DNA of 64,000 nt, from the NCBI RefSeq assembly GCF_031886125.1, contig NZ_CP119391.1:1550001-1614000 (forward strand), read 5' to 3'. The position numbers and the translations under genes are program-made. The stretch comes from Halomonas piscis (lineage in GTDB: Bacteria > Pseudomonadota > Gammaproteobacteria > Pseudomonadales > Halomonadaceae). Position 1 is the stretch's first letter; every line of letters begins with the position of its first letter. Shown here piece by piece: positions 49,602 to 58,445 of this stretch. The notes under the pieces are model-generated. The model searched no databases. It was not told the origin of the DNA and was given only the letters and a program-made list of their open reading frames with translations.

Positions 49602-52250
49602 ATGAGCCACGACCTGCACGAATCCCTGCGCGACAACGTCCGCATCCTGGGCGATAACCTGGGGCATACCATTGCCGATGACCTGGGGCAGGAGTTTGTC
49701 GACAAGATCGAAGCCATTCGCTCCCGGGCCAAGCAGGGACGCCGGCAGGATACGCTCGAGCAGCGCGAGCTGATCGACTACCTGCGCAACTTGCCCGACG
49801 ACGATCTGCTGCCGGTAACCCGGGCGTTCAACCAGTTTCTCAACCTCTCCAACATTGCCGAGCAGCACTACCGCGCGCGGTTTCGCTACGTGGAGGACTA
49901 CAAGCCCGGCACCCAGCCCACCCTCGAGGAGCTTTTGCGGCGCGCCCGGGAGTCGGGGCGCTCGCCCCGGGAGCTGGTCAAGGCCCTTGCCGACATGCGC
50001 GTGGAGCTGGTGCTCACCGCGCACCCCACGGAAATCATTCGCCGCACCCTGATTCAGAAATACGACGCCATCGACGATTGCCTGGGCGCCATCGAAGGGG
50101 CAAACGCCGGCGAAGAGCGCGCCGCCCGGGCCCGGGGGCGGCTGGCCGAGCTCATCAGCCAGGCCTGGCACACCGACGAAATTCGCCACGAGCGCCCCAC
50201 GCCGGTGGACGAGGCCAAGTGGGGCTTTGCGGTGATCGAAAACTCGCTGTGGCAGGCGGTGCCCGATTTTCACCGCGACCTGGACAACCTGCTGCTGGAT
50301 ACCGCCGGCGAGCGTCTGCCGCTGGACGCCGCGCCGATCCGCTACGCCTCCTGGATGGGCGGCGATCGCGACGGCAACCCCAACGTTACCGCCAGCGTCA
50401 CCCGGGAGGTGCTGCTGCTGGGCCGCTGGATGGCGGCCGACCTCTACCTGCGCGATCTGGAACAGCTGAAAAACGAGCTTTCCATGTGGAAGGCCAACAG
50501 CGCGCTGAAAGCCGAAGTGGGCGAAATGGCCGAGCCCTACCGCGAGCTGGTCAAGCGCATCATCGCGCGGATGGAAGCCACCCGGGACTGGGCCGAGGCG
50601 CGACTCGAAGGGCGCAGCTTCGACGGCGGGCCGATCATCGAGACAAGGGATCAGCTCTACGCGCCGCTTTTGTCCTGCTACCGCTCGCTGTGCGACTCGG
50701 GGCTTGACACCATCGCCAACGGCGCGCTGCTGGACACCCTGCGCCGGGTGGCGGTGTTCGGCGTCACGCTGACAAAGCTCGACCTGCGCCAGGAGGCCAG
50801 CCGTCACGCCCAGGTGCTCGAGGAAATCACCGACGAGCTGGCCCTGGGCCGCTATCAGGACTGGAGCGAAAGCGAACGCCAGGCCTTTCTGCTGGCCGAG
50901 CTCAGGTCCAGCCGGCCGCTGATTCCGTTGCGCTGGCAGTGCTCGGCGGAAACCCGCGAGGTGCTGGAAACTTTCCGCGTGGTGGCCGAAGAGCACCCCG
51001 AGGCGCTTGGCAGCTACGTCATTTCCATGGCGGCCGAGCCCTCCGACGTGCTCACCGTGGCGCTGCTGCTGCAGGAAGTCGGCGGCCGGGTGACGCTGCC
51101 CATCGTGCCGCTGTTTGAAACGCTCAACGACCTGAACCGCGCCGGCGAAGTGATCGACCAGCTGCTGGCGCTGCCGCAGTACCGCGAGCTGATGCCGGGG
51201 CGCCAGGAAGTGATGATCGGCTACTCCGATTCGGCCAAGGACGCCGGCCAGCTGGCCGCCGCCTGGGCCCAGTACCGTGCCCAGGAAGCGCTGGTCGATA
51301 TCTGCCATCGCCATGGCGTCAAGCTGCGGCTGTTCCACGGCCGCGGCGGCGCCGTGGGTCGCGGCGGCGGCCCGGCCCACGCGGCGATTCTCTCTCAGCC
51401 GCCGGGCTCGGTGAACGGCAGTCTCAGGGTGACCGAGCAGGGCGAGATGATTCGCTTCAAGTTCGGACAGCCGGATATTGCCCTGCGCTCCATGGAGATC
51501 TACGCCTGCGCGGTGCTGGAAGCGACGCTGCTGCCGCCGCCGGCGCCCGAGCCCCGCTGGCGCGAGGAAATGGATCAGCTGGCGCAAACCTCCCACGAGG
51601 TTTACGCCAGGGTGGTGCGCGACGACCCCGAGTTCGTGCCGTATTTCCGCGCGGTGACGCCGGAGAACGTGCTTGGCCGGCTGCCGCTGGGCTCGAGGCC
51701 CACCAAGCGGCGCCAGGACGGCGGCGTGGAAACCCTGCGGGCGATTCCGTGGATCTTCGCCTGGACCCAGACCCGGCTGATGCTGCCCGCCTGGCTTGGC
51801 AGCGAGCAGGCCTTTACCGGGCGTCTGGCCGAGCCCGGCGGATTTGAGGTGCTCAAGGAAATGCGCGACAGCTGGCCGTTTTTCGGCACCTACCTCGACA
51901 TGCTGGAAATGCTGCTGGCCAAGGCCGACATAGGCATTGCCGCCTATTACGAACATCGGCTGGTGGACGAGCCGTCGCTGAAGACGCTGGGGCGCAAGCT
52001 GCGCGAGCGCTTCGAGCGCCTGGAAGACAGCGTGCTGACGCTTTTGGAGCAGGACGAGCTGCTGGAAAAAACGCCGCTGATCCACCAGGCCATCGCCGTG
52101 CGCAACCCCTATATCGATCCGCTGCACGGGCTTCAGGCCGAACTTCTGCAGCGCAACCGCGACGCCGACGGCGCGATCAGCGCGGATCTCTCCCGGGCGC
52201 TGATGGTAACCATGGCGGGGATTTCTGCCGGCCTGCGCAACACCGGCTAG
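49602..52250 (+). CDS. ppc: Phosphoenolpyruvate carboxylase
   Basis: Anaplerotic enzyme making oxaloacetate from PEP and bicarbonate, 882 residues, normal for the bacterial type. Signature 1 with catalytic His, VLTAHPTEIIRRT, near residue 140; MGGDRDGNPNVT; GYSDSAKDAGQLAAAWA; and signature 2 LFHGRGGAVGRGGGPAH; ends in the conserved RNTG. AGGAGG precedes ATG 49602; an open extension to 49572 is disfavoured. Confidence 0.96.
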   Translation: MSHDLHESLRDNVRILGDNLGHTIADDLGQEFVDKIEAIRSRAKQGRRQDTLEQRELIDYLRNLPDDDLLPVTRAFNQFLNLSNIAEQHYRARFRYVEDYKPGTQPTLEELLRRARESGRSPRELVKALADMRVELVLTAHPTEIIRRTLIQKYDAIDDCLGAIEGANAGEERAARARGRLAELISQAWHTDEIRHERPTPVDEAKWGFAVIENSLWQAVPDFHRDLDNLLLDTAGERLPLDAAPIRYASWMGGDRDGNPNVTASVTREVLLLGRWMAADLYLRDLEQLKNELSMWKANSALKAEVGEMAEPYRELVKRIIARMEATRDWAEARLEGRSFDGGPIIETRDQLYAPLLSCYRSLCDSGLDTIANGALLDTLRRVAVFGVTLTKLDLRQEASRHAQVLEEITDELALGRYQDWSESERQAFLLAELRSSRPLIPLRWQCSAETREVLETFRVVAEEHPEALGSYVISMAAEPSDVLTVALLLQEVGGRVTLPIVPLFETLNDLNRAGEVIDQLLALPQYRELMPGRQEVMIGYSDSAKDAGQLAAAWAQYRAQEALVDICHRHGVKLRLFHGRGGAVGRGGGPAHAAILSQPPGSVNGSLRVTEQGEMIRFKFGQPDIALRSMEIYACAVLEATLLPPPAPEPRWREEMDQLAQTSHEVYARVVRDDPEFVPYFRAVTPENVLGRLPLGSRPTKRRQDGGVETLRAIPWIFAWTQTRLMLPAWLGSEQAFTGRLAEPGGFEVLKEMRDSWPFFGTYLDMLEMLLAKADIGIAAYYEHRLVDEPSLKTLGRKLRERFERLEDSVLTLLEQDELLEKTPLIHQAIAVRNPYIDPLHGLQAELLQRNRDADGAISADLSRALMVTMAGISAGLRNTG

Positions 52251-52301
52251 AAGCCGCCGGCGGCCCCTTCTTTCACCGGTTTCTGAGAGGCAGTCTGCAC
52301 A

Positions 52302-53447
52302 ATGAGTAGCGTTGATTTTATCGAACACCCCGCCCGCGGCGGCTACCGCATCGGCGAGATTCGGCTCAACGCCGAGCGCTCGTTAAACGCCCTGACGATT
52401 GACATGATCGAGGCCATGCTTGGCCGGCTTGAGGCCTGGCAGGACGACCCCGGCCTGGTCGCCGTGGTGCTCGGCGGCGCCGGGGACAAGGCCCTGTGCG
52501 CCGGCGCCGACGTGGTGGCGCTGTACCGCGCGATTGTCGCCCCGGACGAGGTGCCCGCCGAGGCGCTTGAGGGAGCGTCGGACTTTGCCGAGCGCTATTT
52601 TGCCCGGGAATACCGCCTGGACTATACCCTGCACACCTATGCCAAGCCGGTGATCGTCTGGGGCAGCGGCATCGTCATGGGCGGCGGTATGGGGCTTTTG
52701 AGCGGCGGCAGCCACCGCGTGGTAACCGAAACCACAAGGCTTGCCATGCCCGAGGTGACCATCGGGCTTTACCCGGACGTTGCCGCCAGCTGGTTTCTCA
52801 ACCCCCTGCCCGGCCAGATGGGGCGCTTTCTGGCGCTCACCGGCAGCCGGCTCAACGCCAGGGACGCCCGCCGGCTGGGGTTTGCCGACCGGCTGCTGGC
52901 AAGCGACAGCCGGGAGGCGCTGCTTTGGGGGCTGGTGGATGCCGAATGGGCCACGGCGGCGCGCGACGCCCACGCCGTGGTCAGCGGCGTGCTCCGCGGT
53001 CTGGAGCGCGAAGCCGACGCGGCAGGCCTCTTCGACGCCATGCCCATGCCCGCGGCGGAGCATGCCGAGCACGTACGCGGGCTGATGGACCACGACACCG
53101 TGGCGCAGCAGGTAGCGGCGATTCTCGACGACGACAGCGACGCCGACTGGCTTGCTCGGGCTCGGCAGACGCTGGCCAACGGCAGCCCGCTGTCCATCAG
53201 GCTGATCGCTGCCCAGCTTGACCGCACCCGGTACATGTCGCTTGCCGAGGTCCTGCGCGCGGAGCTATCGCTTTCCGTGCAGTGCTGTCGGCTGGGGGAT
53301 TTTGCCGAAGGGGTGCGCGCGCTGCTGGTGGACAAGGACCGCAACCCGCAGTTTCGCTACGCCCGCCTGGCCGAGGTGGAGCCGGCTTTTGTCGAGACCA
53401 TGCTGGCCGAGCTCTGGGAGGAAAACCCGCTGGCCGATCTTGACTAG
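52302..53447 (+). CDS. 3-hydroxyisobutyryl-CoA hydrolase-like crotonase
   Basis: 381-residue crotonase-fold protein of the ECH_2 (HIBYL-CoA hydrolase) group, longer than enoyl-CoA hydratases (about 260). Oxyanion-hole blocks ALCAGADVVALY and SGIVMGGGMGLLSGGSHRVV, then TRLAMPEVTIGLYPDVAASWFL with the catalytic Glu. Most likely acts in valine breakdown, but no other valine-pathway gene is adjacent. Its TAG shares a CTAG with the opposing panE stop. Confidence 0.85.
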   Translation: MSSVDFIEHPARGGYRIGEIRLNAERSLNALTIDMIEAMLGRLEAWQDDPGLVAVVLGGAGDKALCAGADVVALYRAIVAPDEVPAEALEGASDFAERYFAREYRLDYTLHTYAKPVIVWGSGIVMGGGMGLLSGGSHRVVTETTRLAMPEVTIGLYPDVAASWFLNPLPGQMGRFLALTGSRLNARDARRLGFADRLLASDSREALLWGLVDAEWATAARDAHAVVSGVLRGLEREADAAGLFDAMPMPAAEHAEHVRGLMDHDTVAQQVAAILDDDSDADWLARARQTLANGSPLSIRLIAAQLDRTRYMSLAEVLRAELSLSVQCCRLGDFAEGVRALLVDKDRNPQFRYARLAEVEPAFVETMLAELWEENPLADLD

Positions 53448-54364
53448 CGGGCTTCTTTCTCCGCCAGCCGGGCGTTCAGCGCGCAAAGCGCAGGGCAGGG
53501 CAGGCAGTGGTGGCTGGCCCGGCGGATCAGCGGCGCGAGAATAGCGTCGCGCTCGGTGGCCCGGCCGGCGTCGATGTCCTGGAGCATGGAGGCGCGGTTG
53601 CCGGCGGTTGTCTTCATCACCCCTTCCACCAGCGTTTGCCAGCCGTCCTGGCCCCCGCCGCTCGGCGGGGCCACGCCGTCGGCGGCGAGAATCGCCGCGA
53701 CCTCGGCGATCACGGCCTCGCGCTCGGCGGCAAAGCGCGGCTCGGCCAGCGCGCCGTTGGGCACCTCGTAAAGCGCCGCCAGCGGATTGATCGCCGCGTT
53801 CACCGCCAGCTTCTGCCACAGCCGAGTTTCGATGTCGTCCACGGCGCTTGCCGCCAGGTCGGCGCGGTCGAGCGCCCGGGCCAGCGCTCGGGCGAGGCCG
53901 GCGTGGCGGCCGCGCAAATCGCCGATGACGCTGGCGCCGCGCCCGGCGTGTACCGTGGTGGCGTCGTCAACCACGTAGGCCCCTTCCGTGGTCGAGGCGC
54001 AGAGCACCGGCCCCGGCCAGCGCGCGGTCAGGCGCGGCTGTACGGCAAAGCCGTTTTGCCACAGCACCAGCGGCGTGCCGGGGGCGATGCGCCTGGCCGC
54101 GGCCTCGGCCGCCGCTTCGGCGGCGTAGGCTTTGGTGGTCAGATGGACAAACGCCGGGGCCGTGTCCTCGAGCGTCGCCATGCAGGCAACGGACAGCCGC
54201 TGTGTGACGGTCTTTCCCTCGGGGGTGGTGAGCCTCTGCCGGGCCGGCAGAGGGCGGCGGGCGATCAGCGTGACCGGGAAGACCCCCGCCAGCGCATGGG
54301 CCAGCGTGCGCCCCAGCGCGCCGGGGCCGACAACAAGGTGCGACGCTGAGTCGGCCATCGTCAT
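53444..54364 (-). CDS. panE: 2-dehydropantoate 2-reductase
   Basis: NADPH-dependent ketopantoate reductase for pantothenate/CoA, 306 residues. N-terminal VVGPGALGRTLAHAL, catalytic Lys in LWQKLAVNAAINPLAAL, and GNRASMLQDIDAGRATE in the C-terminal helix domain. Start ATG 54364 or the third codon ATG 54358. Several paralogues of PanE act on other 2-keto acids, so the substrate is inferred. Confidence 0.88.
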   Translation of the reverse strand: MTMADSASHLVVGPGALGRTLAHALAGVFPVTLIARRPLPARQRLTTPEGKTVTQRLSVACMATLEDTAPAFVHLTTKAYAAEAAAEAAARRIAPGTPLVLWQNGFAVQPRLTARWPGPVLCASTTEGAYVVDDATTVHAGRGASVIGDLRGRHAGLARALARALDRADLAASAVDDIETRLWQKLAVNAAINPLAALYEVPNGALAEPRFAAEREAVIAEVAAILAADGVAPPSGGGQDGWQTLVEGVMKTTAGNRASMLQDIDAGRATERDAILAPLIRRASHHCLPCPALCALNARLAEKEAR

Positions 54365-54391
54365 GAGTTTTCCCGCGCGCCGGCCGGCGCC

Positions 54392-54907
54392 TTAATGCTG
54401 GTCGAGGTACTGCTTGGCGGCGGTGAAGCCCATCAGCGAGACGTCGAGGTCCAAACGCTGGCCGTCGGGGTCGATCATGCTCACCGTGGCGGTGGAGCCG
54501 CCCTTGATCTGCGACAGCAGCTCCCGCTCCAGCGGCAGGTCGGCCCGGCAGCCCTGGGGCAGGCAGACCTGGTAGGGCATCCCCACCGGCTCGTTGCTGT
54601 CCACCTGTAGCTGCAGGCCGGCAGCGAGGCGCACGCCCAGGGGCGTGAGAATGGTCATGGCGGCGCTGTCCAGCTGGCGCGGGTTGCCCACGACCACGCG
54701 CAGCACCGGCTCGCCGCTGGCGTCCTCGACCATCTGGGTCATGGCGCAGTTGCCTTCGCCGGCGTTGACCGGGCAGTTGACCTCCCAGTCCTGAAAGGTT
54801 TCGGTGTCCATGGCCGGGCCGGAATCCTGGGCGAAGGCCGTCGGCGAGAGGGCCATCAGGCCCAGCAGGCCGGCGGTACGCAGGCGAGGCATGAGTTGAT
54901 GCAACAT
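54392..54907 (-). CDS. Invasion-associated locus B (IalB) family periplasmic protein
   Basis: 171 residues with a signal peptide (1-26, AFA/QD) and the IalB pattern WEVNCP...GNCAMTQMV, ILTPLGVRLAAGLQL, CLPQGCRADLPL with paired cysteines likely forming disulfides. The start ATG 54907 has GAGGAG 10 bases upstream; ATGs at 54925 and 54928 lack a ribosome site, and the long open extension overlapping topB is not coding-like. The family name comes from Bartonella; the function in free-living bacteria is unknown. Confidence 0.8.
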   Translation of the reverse strand: MLHQLMPRLRTAGLLGLMALSPTAFAQDSGPAMDTETFQDWEVNCPVNAGEGNCAMTQMVEDASGEPVLRVVVGNPRQLDSAAMTILTPLGVRLAAGLQLQVDSNEPVGMPYQVCLPQGCRADLPLERELLSQIKGGSTATVSMIDPDGQRLDLDVSLMGFTAAKQYLDQH

Positions 54908-55049
54908 GAAGCGAGTACTCCTCATCATAGGGTGGGCTTTATCCAGGCGGTGCGCCACGCAACGGTGTCGGGTGACAGCAAAGGGCTCAGAATGCCGGAG
55001 CTTCGCGGCCCAATGCAAGCGCCGACCCGCTGCCGGCTCGGTGTGCGGC

Positions 55050-56942
55050 TTACCGGGACGACCGGCGGCGCCTGCGCGGCCGCCGGGATTTACCGCCGCC
55101 GTCTGGCGCTGCCTCGCCCTGAGCGCTTTGCAGGCTCTGGCGCAGCCGGCCGGCGTCACGCTGGGCTAAAAGCCCGCGCAAATCCTCGACCAGCGCCTGC
55201 TGAAAAGCGCCGTCGTCGTCCCTGCGCTCGGCGATAGCGCTCAGGCGCTGCTCCCAGAGAGCGGTGCGCTCCGGGGTGGCGACGGCTTCGGGCAGCGCGC
55301 CGATCAGCGCCGCGCCCAGCCTGGAGGCGCGCAGGGCCTTTTGCCGACGCACCAGATAGCCGCGGGCGACCAGGGTTTCGATGATGCCCGCCCGGGTGGC
55401 CTCGGTGCCCAGGCCGTCGGTTTCGCGCAGGGTGCGTTTGACATCCGGGTCCTCGACGTAGCGGCCGATATTCATCATCGCCTTGATCAGGCTGGCGTCG
55501 GTAAACGGCTCCGGCGGGCGGGTCTCGCGCGCCTCCACCCCGGCGGCAAGCGCCCGGCACGCTTCGCCTTCCTGCAGCGGCGGCAGCGGCGGGGCCTCTT
55601 CCCGGCGGCTAAAAAGCGGCTTCCAGCCGGGGTCGAGCACCTGCTGGCCGCCGGCGCGAAAGGTGTCGCCGGCAATGGTCAGCTCGGCTCGAACGTCGAG
55701 GGTCACAAGCGGCGGGTAGAACTGGGCCAGCAGGTTGCGCGCGATCAGCCTGAACACCCTGGCTTCGGTGGCGGAGAGCCGGTCGAAATCCGGCGCCTTG
55801 CCGCTGGGGGCGAGGGCGTGGTGGGCGCCGACCTTTTTGTCGTTCCAGGCCTTCGAGCGCAGGCGGAAGTCGGCGCCGCCAAGCCAGCCGGAAAGCGTTG
55901 AGTCCGTGCGGCAAGCGCCGCCAAGCGTCTTCTGAGCGTCTGTCAGGTGGGCTTCGGGCAGATAGCGGCAGTCCGAACGCGGGTAGGTGATCAGCCGGTG
56001 GCGCTCGTACAGCGCCTGGCAGGTATCCAGCACCGCCTTGGCGGAAAACCCGTAGCGCCTTGCCGCATCGACCTGCAGCGCGGAAAGCGAATAGGGCAGC
56101 GGCGCGGCCTGGCGCTTTTCCTGCCGGGCCAGCCGGGTCACTTGGCCTTCCCGCCCGGGTAGCGCCTCGGCCAGGGCGTCCGCCGGGGCGCGCTCCAGCA
56201 GCCGTCCCCTGTCGTCCAGCCGGTGGCGCTCATCCGGTGCCCACCAGGCGCGCAGCTCGCCGCCGGCCACGGCCACGTCGACCCACAGCGGATAAAACGG
56301 GTAGGGCACAAACGCCCGGATGGCGGCGTCCCGGCGCACAATCAGCCCCAGCACCGGGGTCTGCACCCGGCCCACGGAGAGCACGCCGTGGTGGCCGGCC
56401 TGGCGGCCGGTGAGCGTCCACGCTCGGGTGAGGTTGATGCCGTACAGCCAGTCCGCCTGGGAGCGTGCCCGGGCGGCGCGGTACAGCGGCACGAAGTCGG
56501 CGTTGTCGGCAAGCCCTGAGAGCGCCTTTTTCACCGCCGGGCGGTTGAGGTCGCTCACCAGCAGGCGCTTGACCGGCCCGCGGTAGCCCAGATACTCGAT
56601 CACTTCCTGCACCAGCAGCTGGCCCTCCCGGTCCGGGTCGCCGGCGTGGACGACGCTGTCGGCCCGCTTGAGCAGCCGGCGGATCACGGCGAGCTGGCCG
56701 CGTGCCTTGGGTCTGGGGACGTGCCTGAACGTGGCGGGCACAATCGGCAGGCGGTCCAGGCGCCACGACTTGTCGGCGGCGTCGTAGGCCTCGGGCGGGG
56801 CCTGCTCCAGCAGGTGGCCCAAACACCAGGTGACCACGGTGTCGCCGGCGTGCAGCGCGCCGTTGTCCCGGCGGGCACGCTCGGGCAGCGCCTCGGCAAT
56901 GGCCCGGGCGAGGCTGGGCTTTTCGGCAATGATCAAACGCAT
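55050..56942 (-). CDS. topB: DNA topoisomerase III
   Basis: Type IA decatenase, 630 residues. Toprim at the start (RLIIAEKPSLARAIAEALP, HAGDPDREGQLLVQEV), the catalytic tyrosine in RLITYPRSDCRYLP, and FTDASLIKAMMN...DGLGTEATRAGIIETL. No zinc fingers; the C-terminus ends instead in an Arg/Ser/Lys-rich tail (last 16 residues), perhaps a DNA-binding extension. ATG 56942 follows GAGGG; the open frame extends 24 codons upstream. Confidence 0.94.
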   Translation of the reverse strand: MRLIIAEKPSLARAIAEALPERARRDNGALHAGDTVVTWCLGHLLEQAPPEAYDAADKSWRLDRLPIVPATFRHVPRPKARGQLAVIRRLLKRADSVVHAGDPDREGQLLVQEVIEYLGYRGPVKRLLVSDLNRPAVKKALSGLADNADFVPLYRAARARSQADWLYGINLTRAWTLTGRQAGHHGVLSVGRVQTPVLGLIVRRDAAIRAFVPYPFYPLWVDVAVAGGELRAWWAPDERHRLDDRGRLLERAPADALAEALPGREGQVTRLARQEKRQAAPLPYSLSALQVDAARRYGFSAKAVLDTCQALYERHRLITYPRSDCRYLPEAHLTDAQKTLGGACRTDSTLSGWLGGADFRLRSKAWNDKKVGAHHALAPSGKAPDFDRLSATEARVFRLIARNLLAQFYPPLVTLDVRAELTIAGDTFRAGGQQVLDPGWKPLFSRREEAPPLPPLQEGEACRALAAGVEARETRPPEPFTDASLIKAMMNIGRYVEDPDVKRTLRETDGLGTEATRAGIIETLVARGYLVRRQKALRASRLGAALIGALPEAVATPERTALWEQRLSAIAERRDDDGAFQQALVEDLRGLLAQRDAGRLRQSLQSAQGEAAPDGGGKSRRPRRRRRSSR

Positions 56943-57091
56943 CGGGCGCCCTCGGAGACAAAGCGGGACGCCATGGTAGCAGAGCCGGCGCCGTCGGGCG
57001 GGCGTCTGCGACACCGTCTGTTAACCAGGGTTTTCTTTTCGTCTGTTTTTCGTATAGCTTTTGTAGATATATCCGTTCAGAGGACGTGTTG

Positions 57092-58369
57092 ATGCGTGAA
57101 CGTGGCAGAACGCGGCGGCTTTTCGGGCTCGGCGCGCGCACCGGCGGCGCGATGCTGAAAAACCGCATGGGCGGCAGCGCCGACTGGGATGCTCTGGGCG
57201 AGGCGCTGTTTGACGGCCTTTCCGAGCTGCGCGGCCCGGCCATGAAGCTGGCGCAGATCGTGGCCCAGTGGGACGACGTGCTGCCGCCGGAGCTGGCCGA
57301 TCGGCTGGCCCGCCTGCAGCGCCAGGCCGAGCCCATGCCCTGGCCGCGCATCCGCGAGGTGCTGGTCGCCGAGTACGGCGACCTGGAGGCGCGCTTTCGC
57401 CATGTCGAAGAGGCGCCCTTTGCCAGCGCCTCCATGGGCCAGGTGCATCGGGCCGTCACCCGGGACGGCGAAACGCTGGTGCTCAAGGTGCAGTACCCGG
57501 GCCTTGCCGGCGCTCTGGAAAGCGATCTGCGGCAGGTCAAGCGGATGATGCGGCTGGGCAGCTGGCTCAACGTCTCCCCGTCGCGGCTGGACGCGCTGTT
57601 CGAGGAGCTGGCCGCCGGGCTTCGCGACGAGCTGGACTACCGCGCCGAGGCGCAGACTCTGGCCCGCTACCGGGTGCGCTATCGCCACGAGCCGCGGCTG
57701 CGCATCCCCGAGCCCATTAAGGCGCTGTGCGGCGAGCGCGTGCTGGCCATGCGCTACCTGGCGGGCACGCCTCTTGACGAGGCGACCGCGGCCGACGATG
57801 GCCTGCGTCAGCAGGTGGCCGCTACCCTGGCCGACTGGCTGACCGAAGAGCTTTTCACCTACGGCGAGCTTCACGCCGACCCCCACGCCGGCAACTTTGC
57901 CGTGGACGCCGAGTCGCGGCTGATTATCTACGACTTCGGCGCGGTGATAGCGGTGCCGAAAGCTCGCCTTGTCACCATGATGGCGCTGCTGGAGGCCACC
58001 CTTGCCGGCGATCCCATGGCCATGGACGACGCCCTGCTGGCGCTGGGCGGCCGTCAGGGCCAGGGCGCGCCGCTGGCGCTGTATCGCGAGGCCGCCGAGG
58101 CCATTGCGCCGCTGTTCGCCCCCGGCGAGCAGGATTTTGCCGACGTGCGCATCCATCGCCGGCTGCGCGAGCTCTCGCCTCGGGTGTGGGCCGCCATGGA
58201 TCGCCTGCAGCCCCCGGCGGATACGCTGCTGCTCTCCCGGGCGCTCAACGGCCACTATTGGAACATGGTGCGCCTGGGCGCCCGGCTGGACATGCACCGG
58301 CGCTGCGAGCCGCTGCTGGCCTGGGCGCGTGCCGCACCGGAGGCGGCGCTGCGAACGCCACCTGCGTAG
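57092..58369 (+). CDS. ABC1/AarF-type atypical kinase
   Basis: 425 residues of the UbiB/ADCK kinase-like family. The N-terminal KxGQ motif is altered to KLAQ (52-55); other elements are present: ASASMGQVHRA (nucleotide loop), VLKVQYPG with Lys132, ELHADPHAGNF (catalytic loop) and YDFG. No C-terminal membrane helices like those of UbiB are evident, so a ubiquinone role is uncertain. ATG 57092 has AGAGGA at 7 bases; GTG 57086 is too close to that site. Divergent from topB. Confidence 0.85.
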   Translation: MRERGRTRRLFGLGARTGGAMLKNRMGGSADWDALGEALFDGLSELRGPAMKLAQIVAQWDDVLPPELADRLARLQRQAEPMPWPRIREVLVAEYGDLEARFRHVEEAPFASASMGQVHRAVTRDGETLVLKVQYPGLAGALESDLRQVKRMMRLGSWLNVSPSRLDALFEELAAGLRDELDYRAEAQTLARYRVRYRHEPRLRIPEPIKALCGERVLAMRYLAGTPLDEATAADDGLRQQVAATLADWLTEELFTYGELHADPHAGNFAVDAESRLIIYDFGAVIAVPKARLVTMMALLEATLAGDPMAMDDALLALGGRQGQGAPLALYREAAEAIAPLFAPGEQDFADVRIHRRLRELSPRVWAAMDRLQPPADTLLLSRALNGHYWNMVRLGARLDMHRRCEPLLAWARAAPEAALRTPPA

Positions 58370-58445
58370 CCGCGCGCGGGCATGCTAGACTACGGCGCTT
58401 TATTCCGCGCGCCTTTGGCGCCGGTGACAGACAAGGGAGACGGCA

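Noticed and set aside
49587..52328. 913-codon open frame on the minus strand opposite ppc
   Set aside because: A shadow of the GC-rich ppc gene: no known domain, low-complexity His/Gln/Arg composition, and ppc on the other strand has all its catalytic motifs.
54908..55159. N-terminal extension of the IalB-like protein
   Set aside because: It overlaps the end of topB, lacks a ribosome site and would bury the signal peptide in the middle of the protein.
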